A stretch of 64,000 nt of DNA, taken from Phytopythium helicoides. Its lineage: Eukaryota; Oomycota; Peronosporomycetes; Pythiales; Pythiaceae. Shown here piece after piece: positions 1 through 11,642 of this stretch. How positions within the stretch are numbered: the first letter of the stretch is position 1; every line of letters starts with the position of its first letter. The notes beneath the pieces were generated by a model that saw nothing but the letters and a program-made list of their open reading frames with translations, was not told the origin of the DNA and made no database searches. A program made the translations under genes and the position numbers. Location of the stretch: positions 186,001 through 250,000 of the forward strand of contig JANFNE010000002.1 in the NCBI GenBank assembly GCA_024867545.1, read 5' to 3'.

Positions 1-1337
1 AACGGGTTGCGGCCGCCGAACCACGACGTCGTCGAGATCACGAGTGACTTCTTGCCGTCGAACGTGTTCACTACGAAGTCTGGAAGATGCAGAGTGCAGG
101 GTTAGCAATCCAAAGGGACAGTTCGATCTACCTACACAGCAAACGTACTGCTCGAGACAAGGAACTGGAGCTTGGTGCCAGCAGGCAGGTCCGTCTCAAT
201 GCGACCGTAGAGCTTGCGGAAACTCGGCAGACCGGCCGTGCGCATCCAAACAATGAAGTGCTCGTCCTGCACGCCGTACGCCGGTGCGTCCGTGGTCCAG
301 GCCGTCACGTTCGCGATCGCAGGCTGACCAGTGTACATGGGGATGACGAAGCGGTACCGCGGGTTCTGCCACATGTACAGGCTCGTGTCGACGAGATCCG
401 CCTCGGGGATGTTCTTGAACTTGGTATCAATGTCCGACTTCCACGCAATGTCCGTCTGGTCCATCAGGTTCACGACCTTGGTGTCTGTGCTGGCGTACGA
501 GTCATCCTGGTAGTATGTCGTGCCGTCGGTCGTGATGCTGTTGATCCAGAAGATGTCTGCATGGGCGAGCATACGCGTAAGAGCCTGCACATGACACCCC
601 AGTCCAAAGCCCACGTACCGTTGAACAGACTGTTGGCAATGAGACCGCACGGATTCAGTGCGTAGGTCACGCTCGTGTCGTCATTGATGGGCTCGTCGGA
701 GGTCGAGTTCCATTTGGTCGTGTTGGTGATGTCGGTGAGCGGCGAGCAGTCGCTGGTACTGGCGGACGCGTCGCCGCGGAGCTGCGCGTCGCTGCGCGAC
801 TGCACGTAGCGGCGGTGGTTCTGGTAAAAGTTGTCGAGCTGGTAGTAGACGTACACGGGTGCAGTCATGTCCTTCTCGATCTCGAACGTGATGAGGCAGC
901 CGTGGGTCGACACGTTGAACTGGTCTCCGTCCACCTCCTCGTCCAGGAAGCAGCCGTTCCCAAGCTGCTCGACGTTCGACGCCGATGTGTTGGTGTTCTG
1001 TCCGTCATACTGCACCGAGTACTCGACCACCTGCTCGCACGGTCCACCGTCAGCGCCGTCCCCCTCCACCACCTCTCGTGCACTTTCCAGCGCTCACTCA
1101 CATCCTGCGACGCCGTGTGCAGTATGATGCCGATGGGGATGAAGATGAGTCCCACGACCGCGAAGGTGCCGATGACCCAGTTGGGCGTCAGGATGGGCTG
1201 CCACGCCTTGAGCTTCTGCTGCTTGAACGGCGTGTCTGCAGTTCCACGCAACTCGCGCTGTTAGTTCGCTCGCTCCTCCGCCTCGTCCACCGCCGCCACC
1301 CCCACGCACCCTCGGGCTTCCTCGACTTCTCCTCCAT
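1..1337 (-). CDS. CDC50/LEM3-family flippase beta subunit (3' end cut by window)
   Basis: Accessory (beta) subunit of P4-ATPase phospholipid flippases, needed for their exit from the ER and activity in Golgi/plasma membrane. Five exons are phase-consistent: 1310-1337, 1102-1235, 619-1030, 149-556 and 1-79 (introns 62-74 bp). The start at 1337 gives an N-terminus [18 protein letters not shown]; the DTPFKQQ..WQP.LTP motif followed by a membrane span (about residues 31-52) is typical of the family. The extracellular part has several cysteines and NxT/NxS sites, and the last exon enters the C-terminal block ([10 protein letters not shown]) that precedes the second membrane span. About 353 residues are visible; the second span and stop lie outside the window. 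The family assignment is firm; the partner ATPase is unknown. Confidence 0.93.
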
Positions 1338-2103
1338 GACGACGAGGCTGCAAATCCTGTAGCAACGCGCGCGCTCGGCGGGGGTTCGCGCTCTGAAGAG
1401 GAACGCAGCGGCACCGTCGGGGGTTTCGGCGCGGTGGAAAGTGGCGGCCCGTTCGCCTGATCGCCAGGCTATTTCGGCGCCGCAATCACCAGGCGCTGGC
1501 TCGCGTGGTGAACGCTTATGGACGCGGATTGGACGAAATGAGAGGCGTGATCGGGTTGTGGAGTGTTTGATTGGACGAAAATAGACGGAGAAATGTGAAC
1601 CCTACCCGCACATGAGGGAGGGAGGCACACTATGTTGGCGGAGTGTATGAGTTTAAGCAGGTGATTTGGATTGTGAAATGGGGAATGGATGAATTATATA
1701 TACATGTGAAATGCGTTGACGAAGGGAATGGATAGATGCGACACCCATGCACTGTATCCCACAAGTCAAGCCATGATTTTTGTCAGCTTGAAAGGCAAGC
1801 GGAGTCAACGATGGACTTGGTGAGGCGACGTGGTCGAGGTGAGATGGGAGCTTTTCAAGAGGTCGACGGGTTTGTAAATGGCTCCAAAGATACATTTTTC
1901 CTTCAAGTGGTGACGTGCCTTGGCACTGGCATCCATGATTCCTAGCGGTGAGTCGAGTATGGATATCAATCCGAACATGATCAAAGCCGACGAGAAAAAG
2001 GGAGCAACGCAATCCAAGGCTGTTGATACGGCTGGATGAGAGTGTTAGATCGACTGCGTCGGAAATCATTTGCGCTTCGTGCTGTGCTCGTGGAGCTATA
2101 CAA
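1338..2103. other. Non-coding interval between CDC50 5' end and kinase 3' end
   Basis: It holds the presumed promoter of the CDC50 gene (near 1338-1500) and the 3' region of the kinase gene. The open frames here show no recognisable protein, and no repeat or RNA gene was seen. Confidence 0.6.
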
Positions 2104-4251
2104 TTACGAACTGATGTCTGCCGAGGGTAATTCGGGCTTGGCCTCTTCAACGGCAAGTTCTCCCTTTACCTCTTCGTTTGGCAGGCCGGAACGCTCCAGT
2201 AGTTTCCTGCATGCGGGCATCCACTGGTGCACTTCCTCTTCAAAACCCCAAAAGTTTGCCTCCATCAATTTGTCGAGAGCGCGGTGCAGCGCATACCCAC
2301 GCAGGGCAGTCTCCGAATACTGCGTAAAGTTGTCTTCGTAGTTCTCCAAATCACGTGTGTGGCTTTTCGCTTGATTAACGAATCGAGTTAGCTTGGCACC
2401 GACTCGTGGCGATAGAAGCCAAATACGGTCCCACAGCAAATCAAACACTTTTGACAGCACTGCCGTGCTGTCGGAGCGAAATCGTTGGTGCATTCGAGTG
2501 CAGCAGTCTTTCATCGCTTCAACAATCGGCTCGACTGACTGCAGCTCGGAATCAGACTCTCGCGCTTTCTTGCTTGCAGAGTTGTCATGACCTTGAGCTG
2601 CAAGATTTGCAAGTTCGTCCACGACCGTGCTGATCTTGATCCTTTCGTCTGGATTGTAGGCACTCATTCGACAAACGAGATCCCATAGACTATCAGTGCA
2701 CAGCTCAGGGCGCGGCGGTAGTTTTCTTTGCTTGTGTACATAATGCTTTACAATCGACGGCATCAGTCCGTTCCACGGATATGGCGGATGTTTGTTCGCA
2801 TCCAATTTGTTGATGTGCACGTGCACGATCCGCAGTGCCTCAACAATACACATACCAAAAGCATACACGTCCGATGCACGCGATAAAGCCGAAGCTCCGT
2901 GCTCAAAGCACTCTGGTGCAAGCCAATGGGCTGCACCCGTCAAAGGATTCTCTCCTGTCAGCGCTGCTTCACAGCTCAGGCCGAAATCGGTCACTTTGGC
3001 TTTCTCGTCACTTCCAATCACGATGTTATTGCACTTCAAGTCTCCATGAATGATTCCTCGCGAGTGCAGATATTGGACACCGAGAGCTGCTTCGTGGAGT
3101 TTCTCCATGAGTTTAGTATGATTTTTTCCCAAGTAGGTGTCCAAGGTTCCGTGGCTGGCGTATTCGCAGGCAAAGAACGGTGTGCCGATATGACAAGCTC
3201 CGAACAGACGCACTACATGAGGATGGCTAAGGTCGAACCATACTCCAAGCTCTCGCTCAAACATGTGCCGAATAAGTTTTCTTGCTTGAAAGTCATCGGC
3301 GGTTGTACATGACTTCGACTGAGTGGAAGCTGTACCGATTGACGACCAGACATCGTCATTGAGCATCTTGACTTTCTTGATCACAACCTCAGACTCGAGC
3401 CATTTCGCGAGATACACATCCCCAAATGAGCCGCTTCCAAGCCACTTGTCAATCACGAGTTCGGTGACCGGAAGAAACCATGGCGGGGTTGTTTCGAGCA
3501 GGTCTGACTTGCTGTCTCGCTCCATATCGTCGTGCACTCTTTGCATCACAGCTAGTTGGTTGCTTGTATACTTGTGTGTGTTGGACTCTAACTCTTCTTT
3601 GAGGAGTGTCATGAAGGCAATGCGATCTTCCTCAGACTTGAGATCGCTCATAATAAGCATCTGCTGCGAGATCTCTGAAACGAAGACCTCAAGCAGATTT
3701 GTGCGCATTTCGTTCCATTGAAGCTCTCTCTCACTTCTTTTCTGTGTGTACGTCGGATCTAGGCGAAACCGCATGCCGTGGATACGACGACAAAACATGT
3801 CTATGCTGAAGCTGGTAATGCGCGTAGATGACAACGCGTGGATACGAGTTTGGGTCGCGCTTGATCGTACCGCTTTTGAAAATTCTTTTACAAGCTTTGA
3901 CGCTTCTTGGAACACTTCGTGAGTATGATACGATCGTCGGAGGAGGTCGTACAAACTCTCCAAATCTTCAAATACATGGTTCTCAAGTTGGTTGTTGGCG
4001 ATGCGAGATTGCTGTACCAAAGACTGGAGGCTGCCCCATTCACGAACGAGCTCTCCGTGCTCATACTCGTCAATTGGTATCTTTATTTGTGATGTGAGCT
4101 CCGGACGTATCTTAGCGGTGTCTGCTTCTGTACTCGACTCAACTAATTCCCCAATGAACTGGACGGCTTCTGATGATGATGATGATAACATCCGGTATAG
4201 GCTTCTGATGCAGTAATGCGTTGATTTGCATTCTGCAGCACATCCGAGCAA
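2104..4251 (-). CDS. TKL-like protein kinase with N-terminal helical domain
   Basis: Predicted active Ser/Thr (tyrosine-kinase-like) kinase of the expanded oomycete TKL group, up to 715 aa. About 260 residues of helical, charged sequence precede the kinase domain. The domain has a glycine loop GSGSFG (near residue 270), a lysine in EVVIKKVK, the catalytic loop HGDLKCNN (near 400), DFGLS (near 424), an APE-like LAPECFE and a C-lobe ending near 550, so the catalytic residues are intact. A helical tail follows. The first ATG (4251) lies inside the coding end of the upstream ankyrin-pseudokinase; the ATG at 4194, at a TCA microsatellite, is an equally plausible start. The two genes could also be one transcript joined by an unseen intron. 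Substrate unknown. Confidence 0.85.
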   Translation of the reverse strand: MLGCAAECKSTHYCIRSLYRMLSSSSSEAVQFIGELVESSTEADTAKIRPELTSQIKIPIDEYEHGELVREWGSLQSLVQQSRIANNQLENHVFEDLESLYDLLRRSYHTHEVFQEASKLVKEFSKAVRSSATQTRIHALSSTRITSFSIDMFCRRIHGMRFRLDPTYTQKRSERELQWNEMRTNLLEVFVSEISQQMLIMSDLKSEEDRIAFMTLLKEELESNTHKYTSNQLAVMQRVHDDMERDSKSDLLETTPPWFLPVTELVIDKWLGSGSFGDVYLAKWLESEVVIKKVKMLNDDVWSSIGTASTQSKSCTTADDFQARKLIRHMFERELGVWFDLSHPHVVRLFGACHIGTPFFACEYASHGTLDTYLGKNHTKLMEKLHEAALGVQYLHSRGIIHGDLKCNNIVIGSDEKAKVTDFGLSCEAALTGENPLTGAAHWLAPECFEHGASALSRASDVYAFGMCIVEALRIVHVHINKLDANKHPPYPWNGLMPSIVKHYVHKQRKLPPRPELCTDSLWDLVCRMSAYNPDERIKISTVVDELANLAAQGHDNSASKKARESDSELQSVEPIVEAMKDCCTRMHQRFRSDSTAVLSKVFDLLWDRIWLLSPRVGAKLTRFVNQAKSHTRDLENYEDNFTQYSETALRGYALHRALDKLMEANFWGFEEEVHQWMPACRKLLERSGLPNEEVKGELAVEEAKPELPSADISS

Positions 4252-6973
4252 CCAATCCCCGAACAGTACTTATGAGCGTCCCAGGAGCACAAGTGTCTGG
4301 ATCTGTCGACGGGTCCCACGTCATTTTTGGTGTTTGGCAATATCGATCTGACATTCCATACCAAGGCACTTCCCCTGTAACCACTTCCACGATACATAAT
4401 CCAAAGGAGTAAATATCCGACTTTAGCGTCCCCTCACCACCATCAAGCACTTCCGGAGACTGCCAACGCAGCGGCCCATAATTTGACGATACTGAACTTG
4501 CCGTTTGGTCTCTCACCGAACCACTCAATCCAAGCTCCGAGATCTTGGCAACCCCATCATCCCCCAGCAAGATGCTGCTACCTCGGAGACTACCGTGGCG
4601 AATACCTCGTTCGTGTAAAAATGCCAGTCCCATCGCAGCATCATGTAAAAGTTTCCAAGCTAAGTGCTGAGTGTTATTATGTGAAAGCGTCGAGAGGTAC
4701 TTGGTAATCGACCCGTTCTTACAGTCCTCGAGCACAAAGAAAGAGTGGCCAAGATCGCATGCACCATACAGCTTGATGATGTTAGGATGCCGCAACTGAT
4801 GCCACATTACGACCTCTTCAAGAAATGTTGAAGGCGAAGCACCGGGAACAAACAACTTCACCACGACATCGGCATCCAGCCACTTGGCGCGATACTCTCC
4901 GCTGCTGCCAGTATTTAGCAACTCAATTTGGAACGGAGAGATGAAGCAACCCTTCAATCCTTGATAGATTAGAGTAATATGTTGCCTATCAGTTCTTTCA
5001 TGCGGAAGCGATATGTATCGCAAAAGTAGATGCTGAATCTCGTTGTGACCACGGGCACCAGCAAGAGAGATCGCTGTTTGGCCGTCCGGTGTCGCCATGG
5101 TGACATCTGCACCGCACTCTACAACAAGAAACGCGACTACACTAGCAGCGCCTGCCATCGAAGCATACATCAACGCAGTAATCCCGTCTTCATCAGCTGC
5201 ATTTACGTTCGATCCAGAATTGGCAACACATCGAACCACTTCGACATCACCACCGAGCGCTGCATAGATTAGCGGTGTTCGTCCCCGCTTGTCGACTGCG
5301 CGAACTTTATCTTTGACTTCGCAAAGATGCCGCACAATACTAAGTTTTCTGCTCTCAGCAGCTTGCATCAGCGAAGTTTTTCCCATCACATGCTTACATT
5401 CCTCGTCAAGCTTGTGTGCAATAATCTTCGTGACATCTTTTGCATCAGACGCAGCAGAGCGAAGCATTAACTCCCAGTAATAGTTTCTATCACGACTTGC
5501 GTCAAATTTTACTCCGATTAGAAGTCGGGCAATGTCCCAATTACCGCCGATTGCTGCAACTTTAACGGCATCTGATCCGTCGGGACTAGTTGCGAGAACA
5601 TCAGCATCGCGAACTAACAGCAAGCTCACAATTTGAGTAGATCCTCTCTCCGCGGAGTGCATCAATGGCGTCCATCCATTAGCGTCAGCACCGTTGATGT
5701 CAGCTTTGCCATTCAGAAGCAACTCGATATCGTCAACAGAGCCGTTTCGAACCGCGAATATCAACGCCGTTTTAGTGACTTGCTTGCTTGTGTTGACCTC
5801 AGCCCCCCGCTCGATGAGGTATCGCACTACATGCCAATGCCCTCTTGCTGCAGAAAACAAAAGAGCTGTCCAACCATTGTTGGCCTCTGAATCAACATGT
5901 GCTCCCGCATCCACGAGAAACTGAACGACTTCAAGCTTTCCCTCCGCGGCAGCAAACATGAGTGGCGTTTTACCTTGATGACTTCGCGAATTGACCTGAA
6001 TGTCCACACCCACGAGATAAGCGACAAGATCCAAGTGTCCTTGGGCCGCTGCATTCATCAATGCTACTTCTCGGTCAGCATTTCCCAAACACCCACTTGA
6101 TATGATGTCCTGAACAATATCAAATTGCCCATCTTTAGCTGCATATTTCAAAAGAGCCGCCAGTCTCGAATTCTTGGAATGTGAATAGCCTGGTTGGCGC
6201 ATAAAGTACCTCACGACTTCCCAGTGATTTGACGACGATGCAAACAATAACGATGACCACTTTCCCCACTCTTTATAATAATCTGCACCTTGACGCACCA
6301 AATATTCGACAGCATCCAAATCCCCAAAGCGGGCGGCATACATCAGTGAAGTTCGCCCTGAATGGCCTCTGGCATCTGGATCTGCTCCGCTTTCCACAAA
6401 GTGTCGGACAATGTCCCATTTTCCACTGAGTGCAGACGCGGTCATCATCTCTTCCCGTCGAGGCGGGTTGTAGTCGAGTTTATTCCTGCTCTCTTTGTCA
6501 CCAAAGTTCACAATGATATACCGAGCAACATCCCACGCGCCGCTCAGCACCGCCGCATACAGAGGCGTCATGTTGTCTTTGCCAGATACGTTAGTGGAGG
6601 CCCCATGGGTCAAGAGAAATTGCACAATTTCCAAATTCCTGAGGCTGCATGCACGGAGCACCGCCGTCGTACCGTTCCACTTCACACAGTCGATCTTGGC
6701 ACCTTGAAGGACAACGGTTTTCACAACTTCCAGGCTCTGACTCTCGATCGCGAACATGAGCACTGCCTTGTCTAAAAAGTCCGCGGCATGTACATCCGCT
6801 CCGCCCTTGAGAAGTAGATTCACGACGTCAAGATGGCCTCCACTGGCTGCAAGCATCAGTGCAGTGTTCTTCCAGTCCTGCTATTCGAAGCTGTCGACCG
6901 GCTCCCCAGCGTCGAGCAGCGCGGCCACCCGCGCCGCATCGCCGTCCCTAGCGGCGTCGTGCAGCGGCGCCAT
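4139..6973 (-). CDS. Ankyrin-repeat pseudokinase, apparently damaged
   Basis: About 640 residues of ankyrin repeats (many GxTPLMxA..G..EVVxxLL units) followed by a kinase-like domain (about residues 650-890 counted from 6856). The ATG at 6973 gives an ankyrin-like N-terminus, but an in-frame TAG at 6881-6883 (codon 31) interrupts it; the open frame resumes and has its next ATG at 6856. The kinase domain looks catalytically dead: the HRD/HGD aspartate is serine (HGSLRGSS) and DFG is ELG, while a VAIK-type lysine (VVVKLF) remains. Near 4250-4260 the expected last kinase subdomain (NANQRITA) continues in another frame, indicating a 1-nt frameshift. It could be a decaying gene, an allele, or an assembly error. 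It sits head-to-tail with the active kinase downstream, and its 5' end faces the PI4-kinase gene. Confidence 0.8.
4165..4200. repeat. TCA/TGA microsatellite at the kinase-kinase junction
   Basis: A short run of TGA triplets (TCA on the coding strand) lies where the pseudokinase frame ends and the downstream kinase frame begins. It encodes a serine, histidine or isoleucine run depending on frame, so slippage here would change how the two frames connect. Confidence 0.7.
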
Positions 6974-7388
6974 GCTCGCTCTCGAGTGTTGAGTGCCTCA
7001 ACCTTGTACTGACTGTAAAGTGTTCTCATGACATCCGTCCAACTCAGGATGGCGGTAATTTATCTTCCCACCAAATAGTTCAAGGTCGGCTGGCCAGTTG
7101 CCGGTGCCGCTGGCGACTTTCCTGCTCCAGACCACGTAGCTCGCCCCTCACGTCGTCTCCACCCCGCCCTCGCACCAGCACACGCAGCTCCCACGAGCTC
7201 GCACGCCGCGCGGCCGCACCTTCTCGGACCTCGAAACCCATCAAGATCGATCCCGCTTTTCTTCGGCTGATTTGCCGTAAACTACCTGAAATTTCCAAAA
7301 GATCAGCCTCCATTCCGCATCAAGAGAAGGAGAAAGGCCGCGCCGCGGGAAGCACGCGACCAGCCCTCGCCGCCTGCCTGGAGCCGCC
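6974..7388. promoter_or_regulatory. Divergent intergenic region: ankyrin-pseudokinase / PI4-kinase
   Basis: This 415-bp gap separates the ATG of the minus-strand ankyrin-kinase (6973) from the plus-strand PI4-kinase (7389), so it must hold both promoters. No specific element could be identified. Confidence 0.5.
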
Positions 7389-10300
7389 ATGGGCGTGTTC
7401 AACGTGGTGGCGCTGGCGGCCGAGGCCTCGGTGCTCGCATGGTACGCGGGCGTGCCGCTGTACTACGGCGAGGCGGCGCTGCTGCGCGACGATGTGCGCG
7501 CGATCGCGCACCCCAAGCAGTCGCTGGCGGCGCTGGCGGCGCTCTCGCTCTTCCGGCTCGCGTGGTTCACGTACATCCGGCAGCGCAACAAGCGCGTGCC
7601 GTCCACGCGCTGCTTCGTCTTTTGCGTGTCGCTGGTCGAGGGCGTCGTCATGGCGCTCGCCTCGCTGCAGCCGCTCGTCTTCTGGCGCAACAAGCGCACC
7701 TTCTCGCGCCTGCGCGCGCAGGTCTGGGGGGCCAGCTTCGTCTACGCGCTATGGGGGCTCGCCATGTTCAGCGCCGTGCTGCAGCTGTGGTACATCCTGC
7801 AGCTCAACAAGAGCCGCGGCAAGCTCGCCGACGACCGGCTTATCAGCGACGTGCTCAGCGAGCAAGACGCCAAGCGCGCTAGGTGGCGCACCAAGTGGGA
7901 CTCGCTCGTCAAGCAGTTCCGCCGCAAGGCCACCGACCCCACCTTCGAGGCCATGGTGCGCCTGTACGCCCACCGCGACAGTAGGTCCTTGCACCCCATT
8001 CGCATTACTGGGAACATGCAACGAGCTAACCGACCAATTGCAGGCGCCATCGACCGACTGACGGTCGCGGCTGAGCGACACCCTGATGAATTCGAGTTTT
8101 ACCAGCCGCAGCTCACGACCTTTTTGCTGCTGGGAGTATTCGTGCAGTCGCCACAGCTCTGCAGGATATTGCTCGAAAAGTGTAGCGCGTAGGGGATGGA
8201 TGACTTGACCTCACTTTGCACTTGGCACTCACTATCTTTCTTGTCATGCTTTGGAATGCCAGGTCACACGTGTTCGCGCACCGAATGCTGTGGTACCTCC
8301 AGTCGTATTGCCTGTGGAACCCGTCGTTCCGCACGGACGAGGCCACGCGCCAGGTGCAGGTGCTGATCGAAGAGGTATGCGAGCGCGGCGCTGAGCCCGC
8401 GCGCGCCATCGAGCGCCCGCCACTATCGCCTAGTGCTAGCGGCACTCACGCCAACGCGGACGAGGAGCACTCGACGCTGCGCCGCGACTGGACTGCGCGG
8501 GTATCTGCCTCCACGACAGCAAATGAAGTTGATTGCCTGTTGCCCCCGGCGGCTAAGGACGATCACTATGCTACTTTTCACAAGCAGGTGGCCGCCATCG
8601 ATTACGCAGAGCGCGGTGTGGCGGCCGACCCGTTCGAGCTGGAGACGGCTTTTCTCGGCGCGCTGGCGAACCTGTCATCAAATCTGCGCTCGGTTGCGAT
8701 GGCCCGCCGCAACGAAATGGTACGGGTTCTCGTGAGCGTATTGAAGGCAGCCAGCACTGACATGCTCACCCATTGTTGCGAATGTGCGTGCGTGCGTACA
8801 GCTGCAAAAGTGGCTCGGCGATCTTGAGCTGCAGTTCTTCCCATCCAACTCGCTATACTTGCCGGTGGGCAACCCATACCACCGCATCAAGCGCCTTCAC
8901 ATCTCTGAAAGTTTTACCTTTTCGACTAGAGTACGTCGTGGGTGCCAGCTCGTTTGTCAATGGTTCAGCGTTCTGACGATATATCGTGTGCACGGCAGGA
9001 GCGAGTGCCATTTTTGTTATGTGTAGAAGTGGTCGACTATCCTCCACCGGATGGAGCGAGGACAGCACACTTAAAGCGCCGCAGCGGTAGCGTCTCGTAT
9101 GCTCGGCGCTTTACGTTGACCATGTTCGACAAACCAACCCTAAGCGAAGCTGGCATCGTGCCGTCTGAACGGACGCCGCTAGTGTCACCTGATGCGGCAG
9201 CGCTCGGATTTTGGAGCGAGTCCAAGCCTCCGAGTAGCCCAACGCGTCTTCGATCTTTCTCGCAGCACATTTCAATGTCACAGCCAGCTGAGATTCTTCA
9301 TGGTATCATCGACACATTGAAGCGCAAGGGTCCTGGCGGTGGCAAGCAGTCGAGCACAGGCAGTACGACGGACGCTACGCACGAGGCTCTCCTTCCAAAT
9401 GGGAACGGCATGAGCGTTGACGACCTTGCGATTCGCTCGTACCATTGGGATGGCGAGCGCAGTCGATCGCAGCCCTTTATGAAGTCACCTGCTCTAACCA
9501 AGAATGCTGTCAGTATCGACTCTGCAGTAGCGCGCCTCAACGCACAGGCTCGTGAGGGAGGTGGAGAGGCAGCTGTTCTTGCTGACGCGGCAGCACGGGC
9601 ATCTCGTAATGCACGTGGAGGTGGTGCCGCCGAGTCCGACGATGGCGGCATATGGTCTCCACGCTCCGATACAATCTTGTCGCCCCAGTCGGTTGGCTCA
9701 GCTTACTCTCCGCCGCCACTCGCCCGGTTTGATAGCACAGATAGATTTCTCCAGGATATGATGGAGCGCGACTCCAAGCTTGACGACGACGACGACACAA
9801 ACGGCAACAGCCAGGCACTCTTGGCGCCCGAGAGCCAACGGCGCCACAGCGATCTACCGTGTGTCATTTTCAAGGAGCGCTGGGCTGAGAAGGAGCGCCG
9901 CGTGCAGCAAACATCACCCTATGGTTATCTCAATGGGTGGCGTTTGCTTCCTGTGATCGTGAAGAGTGATGATGATCTGCGGCAGGAGCAGCTTGCCTCG
10001 CAGCTGATCAAACAATTCTCCAAGGTGTTTGAAGAGTTCCAGGTCCCCGTGTTTTTGCGTCCTTACGACGTCGTGGCGATCACATCGACCTCGGGACTGG
10101 TGGAAGCGATCCCCGACACCATTTCGATCGATTCTCTGAAGCGCAACGACCGTGAATTCACGACACTACTGGATTTTTTCACCCGCCACTTTGGCGACCC
10201 GTCGTCATCCGCTTTCAAGGAAGCCCGTGCCAATTTCGTGCGATCGATGGCTGCGTACTCGATTGTTTGCTACCTGTTGCAAGTCAAGGATCGCCACAAT

Positions 10301-10738
10301 GGCAACATTTTGCTAGATGCCGAGGGCCACATTATCCATATTGATTTTGGATTTTTCCTTTCCAACAACCCGGGCAACATGGCGTTTGAGCAGGCGCCAT
10401 TCAAGCTGACGCAAGAGTTTGTGGAGCTCATGGGTGGCCCCCGCTCAGCTGCATTCCGCCGGTTCCGCTCGTTGTGCGTCCGGTCATTCCTTGTGGCGCG
10501 CAAGTATCGCCACCGTTTTATCCTGTTGGTCGAGATGATGCTGCACGGCAATGAGCACTTACCGTGTTTTGGTGGAGACCCGAAGGGTGCGGTCAAGAAG
10601 CTGGCGGCGCGGTTCCAGCCAGACCTGGACATCAATTCGTGCGAGGATTTTGTGCATTCGCTGATTGACGCGTCGCTCGACAACTGGCGCACGAACTGGT
10701 ACGACCGGTACCAGCGGTGGATCGTGGGCGTGTTCTAG
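7389..10738 (+). CDS. Phosphatidylinositol 4-kinase (type III beta-like) with N-terminal membrane spans
   Basis: Phosphorylates phosphatidylinositol to PI4P, a Golgi/plasma-membrane identity lipid. Five exons are phase-consistent: 7389-7980, 8044-8179, 8263-8719, 8802-8930 and 8999-10738, giving 1,017 aa. The C-terminal lipid-kinase domain (about residues 755-1017) has LPVIVKSDDDLRQEQLA, the catalytic loop VKDRHNGNILL and activation motif HIDFGFFLSNNPGN. A PIK helical domain is visible around residues 200-275 (AHRMLWYLQSYCLW), and SLYLPVGNP..RI precedes the catalytic half. A long low-complexity stretch rich in S, A, R and D lies between. Unusually, the first 150 residues contain about four hydrophobic segments, suggesting stable membrane insertion, unlike the soluble animal and yeast enzymes. 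Confidence 0.93.
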
Positions 10739-11567
10739 AAACCACATTCTAGGGGTAGTCGGTTTTGATGCATGTTGATGAGGCTGCGGCTATCGGCAGG
10801 GCTGCAAGGTTATAAATGCACGGCGGTCGCCACCCTTCCGAGCAATCAAGTGAGTGTGAGCAGAGAGGGCGCTGGCACTTCACAGTTGCAGGTGCTACAG
10901 TACTATAAGAGATCACGACACTAATGGGAAATCGTGATGTGTGGATCCGTTGGTTCAGTCAGATCATGCCAACGTGGCGGTGGTGTTGACAAAACAAGAC
11001 TAACCGTTTATCTCCCTACGCGGTGCTCGTACTAGCTCGCTAGGAAATTGGCTGTTTGCGTGCACAACAAGACTAAAGCGTCCTTTTTCTAGTTGAGCAG
11101 ATCGTGCGAGAACCACGATGACGACAAACTGAACCAATCGATGGCCGAGAAGTTAGCGAGTCAAGAGATCATGAAGCGCCGTGGCGGGGCTGCGGATCGC
11201 AATTGGGAGAGACCATCGATGCGGACCTCACTCGTCACGATCACTTCGGCTTGACGCTGGCTCATCACTGCCATAGTAGGAAGTGTCCGTCGTGCGAAAG
11301 AAAGGGGTCCGCAAATTAACAGTTCCCGCAAGTTTGAAGCGCAGGTGCCGATTAACGCAGCGGAGAAAGCACTGCTGACTGCACTCTACCCAGCGCTTCA
11401 CCGATCTTGATGTCAAAGCAGTGGCAGTAACTCCATCGCCCCCTCCTCCTTCTCGACGCGACAAAGTCTGATGGCGTGAGATCCTGAGCTAAGAGCTCCT
11501 GCTCATCGGTGCCGTGCCATGCAAACATGCGAGTCCTTTTCCACTCGAGCCAAAGCAGCAACTGAAA
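10739..11567. other. Non-coding interval upstream of the BT1 transporter
   Basis: It contains the 3' region of the PI4-kinase gene and the upstream region of the BT1 gene. Short open frames show no family resemblance, and no repeat or RNA gene was recognised. Confidence 0.6.
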
Positions 11568-11583
11568 GCTCATTCCAACTTTT
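11568..11583 (+). promoter_or_regulatory. Oomycete-type initiator (Inr) with flanking T-run
   Basis: The 16 bases GCTCATTCCAACTTTT closely match the known oomycete core promoter (GCTCATTYYNCAWTTT) and lie 60 nt before the ATG at 11643. If transcription starts here, the upstream in-frame ATG at 11514 is outside the mRNA, which favours the 11643 start. Confidence 0.55.
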
Positions 11584-11642
11584 GCTTCGACGAGCGCACC
11601 ACTCCGCTCCTCACCACACCGGTCAAGAACGCAAACTTGAGA

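Noticed and set aside
1653..2156. 167-aa minus-strand frame after the kinase
   Set aside because: No domain, signal or repeat resemblance; low-complexity composition typical of untranslated sequence.
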